From Lentihominibacter hominis (lineage in GTDB: Bacteria > Bacillota > Clostridia > Peptostreptococcales > Anaerovoracaceae): 64,000 bases of DNA. The stretch covers positions 930,001 to 994,000 of the forward strand of contig NZ_JACRTA010000001.1 of the NCBI RefSeq assembly GCF_014385065.1, read 5' to 3'. The position numbers and the translations under genes are program-made. The notes under the pieces were generated by a model. The model did no database searches and was not told the DNA's origin. It saw only the letters and a program-made list of their open reading frames with translations. Below, piece by piece: positions 58,463 to 64,000 of the stretch. Every line of letters begins with the position of its first letter. Position 1 is the first letter of the stretch.

Positions 58463-59872
58463 ATGAGAGAATTTTTACTGAAGCATGCGGACATAGAGCC
58501 TGTGTCTTTTCATATGCCGGGACATAAAGGCTCTGCTGTTTTCAGAAAATATGGATATGGGGAATTTCTGGACAGACTTGCAGACTGTGATATCACGGAA
58601 ATACCGGGAGCAGATAATCTTTTTCAGGCAGAGGGAATCATCAAAGAGGTTCAGAAAAAATACAGTGAGCTTTATGGTGTAGAACGGTCATACCTACAGA
58701 TAAACGGAACAAGTGGAGGAATAATAGCCTCAATACTGGCAGCAGTGAAGCCGGGAGGTAAGCTTATAATGGCAAGAAACTGCCATAAGTCAGTATTTAA
58801 CGCGCTTACACTGGGAAGTATTCACCCGGTATACGCTGCTCCGGAGTTTATAAAAGAACATGGCATATTGGGAGCCATATCGCCTGAGGAGATAGAACGA
58901 TGTATAAAAGAAAACCCGGATGCAGATGCCATAATATTGCCAAGCCCTAATTATTATGGAATATGCAGCGATATCAGGGCGATAGCTGATATAGCTCATA
59001 AAGAGGAAAAGGTATTGATTGTAGATCAGGCTCATGGTGCACACTTGAAATTTTTTCATACCTTTGGATGCGGTAATTCAATGCCTGCCTCTGCTGAAGA
59101 CTGCGGAGCGGATATAGTTATCAACAGCATACATAAAACTTTGGCGTCGCTGACACAGAGCGCCGTTTTAAATCTTAATTCTCAGCGAGTGAATCGCTAT
59201 GTACTGGAAGATAAACTGCAGGTAATACAAAGCACGAGTCCGTCTTATATACTTATGAGCTTTCTGGATATCAATGCCGATTTGCTGAAAGATCATGGCA
59301 GACAGCTCATAAGAGAGTGGCGGGATAACATTGATTATTTTTACCATGTAGCTGCCGGTATAAAAGGACTGAAAATAATGACTGCCGATAATATGGATAT
59401 CACTAAAATCAATCTTGATATGGGAGATTTGGGAATAGCGGGTGCAGAGCTGGAAAAACGACTAATGGAGAAAGGTATATTTTCAGAACTTTATACGGGA
59501 GATATCCTGATGCTTATGACAGGGATAGGCAATACCAGAGATCATATGATGAAGACTCTGAAAGCGCTTGAGGAAATATCACAAACAGCCCACGTGGCAG
59601 AAGCAGAGGGAGCGGATCGCAGAAGACGCTATCAGATCCCTGCTGCAGGAAAGCTTCACAGCGTTCCGTCAAAGAAGCATTTCGTTCCTCTTGGAGAGGC
59701 GGAAGGGGCGATATGTGCCGGTTCCATAATACCGTACCCTCCGGGAATTCCGTTCGTGTGTCCGGGAGAAGAACTGACACCGGATATAATAAGGTATATT
59801 ACAGCCCTCAGGCATGACGGTGAAAAGGTTATAGGAGTAAATGACAGGGGTGAAGTTCTTGTGGGGAAATAG
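58463..59872 (+). CDS. PLP-dependent Orn/Lys/Arg decarboxylase family protein
   Basis: This 469-residue protein is the short, Bacillus-type version without the N-terminal receiver-like domain. The Schiff-base lysine is in INSIHKTLASLTQ, the cofactor-aspartate region is VDQAHGAH, and N-terminal FHMPGHKGS is present. Members decarboxylate arginine, lysine or ornithine. Arginine is attractive because an agmatinase lies 8 kb away, but sequence alone does not decide. It is the third gene of the permease operon. The weak hairpin gagcatcg/cgatgctc (59891-59928) may end the transcript. Confidence 0.9.
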   Translation: MREFLLKHADIEPVSFHMPGHKGSAVFRKYGYGEFLDRLADCDITEIPGADNLFQAEGIIKEVQKKYSELYGVERSYLQINGTSGGIIASILAAVKPGGKLIMARNCHKSVFNALTLGSIHPVYAAPEFIKEHGILGAISPEEIERCIKENPDADAIILPSPNYYGICSDIRAIADIAHKEEKVLIVDQAHGAHLKFFHTFGCGNSMPASAEDCGADIVINSIHKTLASLTQSAVLNLNSQRVNRYVLEDKLQVIQSTSPSYILMSFLDINADLLKDHGRQLIREWRDNIDYFYHVAAGIKGLKIMTADNMDITKINLDMGDLGIAGAELEKRLMEKGIFSELYTGDILMLMTGIGNTRDHMMKTLKALEEISQTAHVAEAEGADRRRRYQIPAAGKLHSVPSKKHFVPLGEAEGAICAGSIIPYPPGIPFVCPGEELTPDIIRYITALRHDGEKVIGVNDRGEVLVGK

Positions 59873-60162
59873 GATAATATGATGATAGCCGGAGAGCATC
59901 GTATAAGTAAATACTGCGATGCTCTTTGCGGTGTATGGAACATTTTTACGTTAATTTCGATGGTTTTAATAAAATTTCTTTTCTTAATGCCGGTATTATG
60001 ATAACATGTGTAAGGATGGGTGGTATTCGTTTTTGAAACTATACCATATAAAATAGAACTGACATATTCATTTTCCGGGTACGGCAGAAAAGCCGGACGC
60101 TTATATCCGAAAGGAACGAGACGGAGGAACACAAGACACTCTCAGAAGAGGAGGTCGGTAGA

Positions 60163-61059
60163 TTGAATATAGGGTTTATTGGAGCAGGAAAGGTGGGCTG
60201 CAGCCTCGGCAGATATTTTGCCGAAAGAGGGCATGAATACGGTCTTTGTGTAAAGGGCTATTTCAGCCGCAGCAGCAAGTCAACGAAAGATGCGGCACAT
60301 TTTACAAAATCACAGGCGTATGATAATATGAAAGCTTTGATACGTGAGTGCAATGTTATCTTCCTGACAGTTCCTGACGGAAGTATTCAGGATACCTGGA
60401 ATCAGGTGAAAGGATACGATATAAAAGGTAAAACGATATGTCACTGTAGTGGTGCAATGTCTTCGCTGGATGCTTTTGAAGGTATTGGAGAAACAGGCGC
60501 CTACGGATATTCTATCCATCCGCTGTTCGCAGTAAGCGATAAATATAACGCTTACCGGGAGCTGCCGGGTGTTTTTTTTACGTTGGAGGGAGGAAATATA
60601 CTTTCCGGAAACGCAGAGAAAGAACATAGCCCCGAGTTCATCAGTCTTTGCAGGACGATGAAAAGCATGGGGAATCCTACAAGAATCATTGAAGCGGAAA
60701 ATAAGACGACATACCATTGTGCAGCGGCTGTGGCCAGCAATCTTGTATGCGGTCTCATAGATCAGAGTTTGCAGCTGATGTATAGATGTGGGTTCTCTCA
60801 GAATGAAGCCGTGAAAGCACTGGCGCCTATATTGGTGGGAAACATGGCTCATATCGCAGATACAGATCCGACACAGAGTTTGACGGGACCAATAGAAAGA
60901 AATGATACCATAACTGTTCAAAAACATTTACAGTGTCTTCAGAGTGAAGATGAAAAGGAACTGTATCGAATACTGAGCCGCAGGCTTGTGCGAATGGCTC
61001 AAAGCAGACATCAGGACAGAGATTATGCAAAGATGAAGGAGATTTTGGCAGATAAATGA
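60163..61059 (+). CDS. panG: Rossmann-like DUF2520 protein, probable ketopantoate reductase PanG
   Basis: The protein has 298 residues. The N-terminal NADP-binding fold has IGFIGAGKVGCSLGRYF, and the C-terminal helical DUF2520 domain includes YHCAAAVASNLVCGL. PanG, described in Francisella and present in Clostridioides, replaces PanE in reducing 2-dehydropantoate to pantoate. Position directly before panB and panC, with no panE visible, supports that role. The start is TTG at 60163 with GAGGAGG 8 nt upstream, a weak-start choice typical of low-level enzymes. The whole gap to panB is a tandem repeat array. Confidence 0.8.
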   Translation: MNIGFIGAGKVGCSLGRYFAERGHEYGLCVKGYFSRSSKSTKDAAHFTKSQAYDNMKALIRECNVIFLTVPDGSIQDTWNQVKGYDIKGKTICHCSGAMSSLDAFEGIGETGAYGYSIHPLFAVSDKYNAYRELPGVFFTLEGGNILSGNAEKEHSPEFISLCRTMKSMGNPTRIIEAENKTTYHCAAAVASNLVCGLIDQSLQLMYRCGFSQNEAVKALAPILVGNMAHIADTDPTQSLTGPIERNDTITVQKHLQCLQSEDEKELYRILSRRLVRMAQSRHQDRDYAKMKEILADK

Positions 61060-61060
61060 G

Positions 61061-61390
61061 TAAAGACTGCTTACAAGCAGTCAAATATATGAAATGCCAC
61101 AGGCATAACCTAAAGACTGCTTACAGCAGTCAAATATATGAAATGCCACAGGCATAACCTAAAGACTGCTTACAGCAGTCAAATATATGAAATGCCACAG
61201 GCATAACCTAAAGGCTGCTTACAGCAGTCAAATATATGAAATGCCACAGGCATAACCTAAAGGCTGCTTACAGCAGTCAAATATATGAAATGCCACAGGC
61301 ATAACCTAAAGACTGCTTACAAGCAGTCAAATATATGAAATGCCACAGGCATAACCTAAAGACTGCTTACAAGCAGTCAAATATATGAAA
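61061..61390 (+). repeat. Tandem array of 49-50 bp hairpin-forming repeats between panG and panB
   Basis: Six full units (starts 61061, 61111, 61160, 61209, 61258, 61307) and a partial seventh (61357-61390) fill the gap. Each carries gactgct-tac(a)-agcagtc, a 7-bp hairpin, then atgcc-aca-ggcat, a 5-bp hairpin. Units 4 and 5 have ggctgct, which keeps pairing as G-U. Lengths differ only in the first loop (tac or taca). The last unit leads into the panB ribosome site. Confidence 0.97.
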
Positions 61391-61398
61391 GGAAGAGG

Positions 61399-62235
61399 AT
61401 GATGAAAAATACGGTTGCGAGTTTATTGAAAATGAAGGAAAATGGTGAGAAGATCTCAATGCTGACATGTTATGATTATTCTACAGCGAAGCTGATGGAG
61501 GCTTCCGGAATAAATATGATTCTGGTAGGAGATTCATTGGGGAATACAATGTTGGGATATAAAGATACGCTCTCTGTTACAATGGAGGATATGATCCATC
61601 ACGGTGCTGCTGTTGTAAGGGGTGTGAAGCAAACATTTGTCGTTATGGATATGCCATTCATGTCATACCAGCCTTCTGTATATGATGCAGTCGTAAATGC
61701 AGGCAGATTGATAAAGGAAACGGGAGCCAATGCAGTGAAACTCGAAGGGGGAGCTGCTGTGAAAGAGCATATAAGAGCCATTACAGATTCAGGTATACCG
61801 GTAGTGGCGCATATAGGAATGACGCCTCAGTCTGTGAACGCCTTTGGCGGGTTCAAAGTTCAGGGAAAGAATGAAAAAGCAGCAGAGCAGATTTTGCAGG
61901 ATGCATATGATGTTCAGGAGGCAGGCGCATTTGCAGTGGTTCTTGAGTGCGTTCCCGCCAAGCTGGCTGCACTCATAAGTGAGAAGCTTATGATTCCGAC
62001 AATTGGAATAGGAGCAGGCGCCGGCTGTGACGGACAGGTGCTTGTATGGCAGGATATGTTGGGGCTTTTCAGCGATTATGTGCCTAAATTCGTAAAGCAC
62101 TTTGCCAATGTGGGTGATATTATGGTAAAAGCTTTTAATGATTACGATCAAGAAGTTAAAGAGGGAACTTTCCCGGCACAGGCTCATGAGTTTAAGATAG
62201 ACGATGAGATAGTAGAAAAGCTCAAGGAAAAATAA
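61399..62235 (+). CDS. panB: 3-methyl-2-oxobutanoate hydroxymethyltransferase
   Basis: This 278-residue TIM-barrel enzyme adds a hydroxymethyl group from methylene-tetrahydrofolate to ketoisovalerate, the first step to pantothenate. Conserved blocks are [23 protein letters not shown] and [17 protein letters not shown]. The start has GGAAGAGG upstream with two adjacent ATGs (61399 or 61402). It lies one base before panC, implying coupling. It is separated from panG only by the repeat array. Confidence 0.96.
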   Translation: MMKNTVASLLKMKENGEKISMLTCYDYSTAKLMEASGINMILVGDSLGNTMLGYKDTLSVTMEDMIHHGAAVVRGVKQTFVVMDMPFMSYQPSVYDAVVNAGRLIKETGANAVKLEGGAAVKEHIRAITDSGIPVVAHIGMTPQSVNAFGGFKVQGKNEKAAEQILQDAYDVQEAGAFAVVLECVPAKLAALISEKLMIPTIGIGAGAGCDGQVLVWQDMLGLFSDYVPKFVKHFANVGDIMVKAFNDYDQEVKEGTFPAQAHEFKIDDEIVEKLKEK

Positions 62236-62236
62236 A

Positions 62237-63088
62237 ATGATAATAGCAAATACGATAGATGATGTAAGAAAAAAAGTGAGAGAATGGAAAACGTCCGGAT
62301 TTACAGTAGGTCTGGTACCTACCATGGGTGCGCTCCATGAAGGCCATGCATCTCTCATAAGTGCGGCTGTGGGAGGCTGTGACAGGGTGGTGGCCTCAGT
62401 GTTTGTTAATCCGACACAGTTCTCAGCGGGAGAAGATCTTGACAGTTATCCAAGAGATTTTGAAAGAGACTGCAGGATCCTCGAGAAAAAAGGCTGTGAT
62501 ATGGTGTTTCATCCGTCTGTAGAAGAAATGTATCCCGAAGGATTCGGCACTTATATTAATCTTGAAACGGAGATGACAAAGCAGCTTTGCGGAAAAAGCA
62601 GACCGGGTCATTTTAGAGGAGTTTGTACGGTCGTAAGTAAACTGTTCAATATAGTAGGTCCTGATAGAGCTTATTTTGGTGAAAAGGATGCACAGCAGCT
62701 GGCTGTGATACGCCGGATGGTAAAGGATATGAATTTTAATATACAGATAGTAGGATGTCCTACCGTAAGAGAGTCAGACGGTCTTGCCAAATCCAGCAGA
62801 AACATGTATTTGAATTATGAGGAAAGAGAGGCGGCTACAGTACTGTATAGATCTATAGAAGCAGCAAAGGCATTGATTCGTGATGGGAGCTGTATGCTCT
62901 CGTCGAAGGTGGTGGCGCTGATGACTGATATAATTTCATCCGAACCTGCGGCAAGAGTGGATTATATTCAAGCGGTAGATGGAATGACGCTGCTTCCCAA
63001 AGAATCCCTTGAAAAAGGAGATCTTGTTGCAATGGCTGTGTATATAGGAAAAACAAGGCTTATAGATAATTTTACTATTGGCGGATAA
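62237..63088 (+). CDS. panC: Pantothenate synthetase
   Basis: This 283-residue enzyme joins pantoate and beta-alanine with ATP. Motifs are VPTMGALHEGHASL (HxGH), the FGEKDAQQLAVIRRM block and RESDGLAKSSRNMYL (KMSKS-like). No panD (aspartate decarboxylase) follows, so beta-alanine must come from elsewhere. A bidirectional hairpin (63096-63138) ends the operon. Confidence 0.97.
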   Translation: MIIANTIDDVRKKVREWKTSGFTVGLVPTMGALHEGHASLISAAVGGCDRVVASVFVNPTQFSAGEDLDSYPRDFERDCRILEKKGCDMVFHPSVEEMYPEGFGTYINLETEMTKQLCGKSRPGHFRGVCTVVSKLFNIVGPDRAYFGEKDAQQLAVIRRMVKDMNFNIQIVGCPTVRESDGLAKSSRNMYLNYEEREAATVLYRSIEAAKALIRDGSCMLSSKVVALMTDIISSEPAARVDYIQAVDGMTLLPKESLEKGDLVAMAVYIGKTRLIDNFTIGG

Positions 63089-63095
63089 AGTTATG

Positions 63096-63138
63096 AAAAA
63101 TACCTGTGGAATCTGATGTTTCAGTTTCACAGGTATTT
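63096..63138. terminator. Bidirectional terminator after panC
   Basis: Stem aaaatacctgtgga/cacaggtatttt with inner ctga/tcag pairs lies between panC and the convergent MFS gene. Confidence 0.88.
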
Positions 63139-63150
63139 TGTGTCATTAAT

Positions 63151-64000
63151 TTAATTTTTGTCACATTTTATTGCAAAAGACCATGCGGTAAAAAGAATAG
63201 CTGATATTATTGCGATGAAATACGGAAGATGATCTGCGGCCACCTGTCCCAGAAGGCTGGCAATCAGAGAGATTATAAGCGGTGTTGTAAACTGCGCTAA
63301 GTATAAAGACATGGAAAGCAGAGGCATTACTGTTACTGCTGCTGATTTTCCTGCCTGCACAGATGCTGTTGAAATGATATAAGGTATTCCCAGTCCATTG
63401 GCGAAACCTATAAAAAACGATCCTAAAATGGCTCCTGTCCATCCTCCTATTGTCCAGAGTGCGGTATATCCCAATATAAAGAGGATAGGGGCGATGATTC
63501 TGGTGGTATGGCCTGCGCATTTTTTTATATGTATGAATGACAGACCTCCCAAGAAAGCAATAAAATCCATGCCAGCCATGATCGCAGCGATAAAATGCTG
63601 TGGGATAATCCCTTCTTTAGATGTTTCTATTGCGAATTCTGTAGGGTATATGAAGAATGTGAACATGAGAAGAAACATTGCTATAATGAATCGGTAGTAT
63701 TTGACGAATATACCTGATTCTCTTTTTTCTGAGTCTTCACTTATGCGTTCATTTGGAAGAAATAATACACAGAAAACGATACTGATAAGTCCTATAAGGT
63801 AAACCAGAAAGCTCAGTCTCCAGCTTACTGACGCCAGAAGGCCTGCGATTAATGTAGATATGACACCTCCCAACTGGTTCATAGCAGAAGAGTATCCCAT
63901 AAGCTTGTCTTGTTTGTCTTTTGTGTAATAAAAAGAAAGTAACCCTGTGGATAAAGGCATGATGATACCGACACCGATACCTACAAGAGAACGAAAAAAG
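63151..64000 (-). CDS. MFS transporter, partial (N-terminus outside window)
   Basis: The frame stays open to base 64000, so the ATG at 63960 is internal. About 283 codons are visible, covering helices ~4-12 of a 12-helix carrier, with the central loop at LPNERISEDSEKRE. Typical MFS glycine-rich helix GLLASVSWRLSFLVYLIG is present. The substrate is not readable. It converges on panC. Confidence 0.85.
   Translation of the reverse strand, partial: FFRSLVGIGVGIIMPLSTGLLSFYYTKDKQDKLMGYSSAMNQLGGVISTLIAGLLASVSWRLSFLVYLIGLISIVFCVLFLPNERISEDSEKRESGIFVKYYRFIIAMFLLMFTFFIYPTEFAIETSKEGIIPQHFIAAIMAGMDFIAFLGGLSFIHIKKCAGHTTRIIAPILFILGYTALWTIGGWTGAILGSFFIGFANGLGIPYIISTASVQAGKSAAVTVMPLLSMSLYLAQFTTPLIISLIASLLGQVAADHLPYFIAIISAILFTAWSFAIKCDKN

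Noticed and set aside
61061..61390. CRISPR array
   Set aside because: Units abut directly and are nearly identical throughout; there are no unique spacers and no cas genes.

Overview
The window looks like a chromosomal segment of a low-GC, Gram-positive obligate anaerobe of the class Clostridia, probably a gut amino-acid fermenter. The basis is AT-rich codon use, strong Shine-Dalgarno sequences, a butyryl-CoA:acetate-type CoA-transferase, a CBS-domain family II pyrophosphatase and an rplM-rpsI operon. A placement near the Anaerovoracaceae/Peptostreptococcales is only a guess. A 14.8 kb foreign island carrying antibiotic resistance genes interrupts this background.

Layout. 1-4.1 kb: the end of an AraC-type regulator, then two half-size ABC exporter-type proteins resembling siderophore-import pairs. 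4.2-10.9 kb: an envelope/ion cluster (glycosyltransferase-GtrA fusion, zinc-dependent phospholipase C-like protein, P-type ATPase, PAP2 phosphatase) followed by a sensor kinase and response regulator. 11.2-15.9 kb: housekeeping genes prfA, the Sua5-type tsaC homologue, rpiB, upp and tyrS.

15.9-30.7 kb: a mosaic mobile element inserted at the tyrS stop codon. It has a Tn1549-type integrase and excisionase, a MobT-like replication-initiator/relaxase with a candidate oriT, and an XRE regulator. It also has a surface LRR protein whose 3' end is fused to a 5'-truncated IS256, and half of a Tn4001-like unit with a GNAT protein and the bifunctional aminoglycoside resistance gene aac(6')-aph(2''). 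Next come a complete Inc18 plasmid replication module (rep, attenuator, antisense RNA, copR, omega-type operator), erm(B) with its leader peptide, and an IS3-family insertion. No conjugation machinery is present, so the element is at best mobilizable. The probable native tyrS terminator lies on the far side of it.

31.0-37.4 kb: an apparent five-gene operon pairs an ECF importer (S, T and fused double ATPase) with a second pair of half ABC transporters. This recalls the equibactin-type ferric siderophore uptake loci, and a DtxR-like palindrome lies in its promoter. 37.5-43.8 kb: an acyl-CoA ligase, a hotdog thioesterase, ftsH, a LysR regulator and a FabF-like ketosynthase. 44-45 kb: rplM-rpsI.

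45-54.5 kb: a LuxR regulator divergent from an MFS transporter and amidohydrolase; a MerR regulator divergent from agmatinase, with a textbook 19-bp-spacer MerR promoter; a cold-shock gene with a possible attenuator; the CBS pyrophosphatase; and the CoA-transferase. 54.7-59.9 kb: a PucR regulator divergent from an amino-acid permease, a cyclase-family hydrolase and a PLP decarboxylase. The decarboxylase could supply agmatine to the agmatinase. 60.2-63.1 kb: pantoate/pantothenate genes panG-panB-panC, with a tandem array of hairpin-forming 49-50 bp repeats filling the whole panG-panB gap. The window ends inside an MFS transporter gene.
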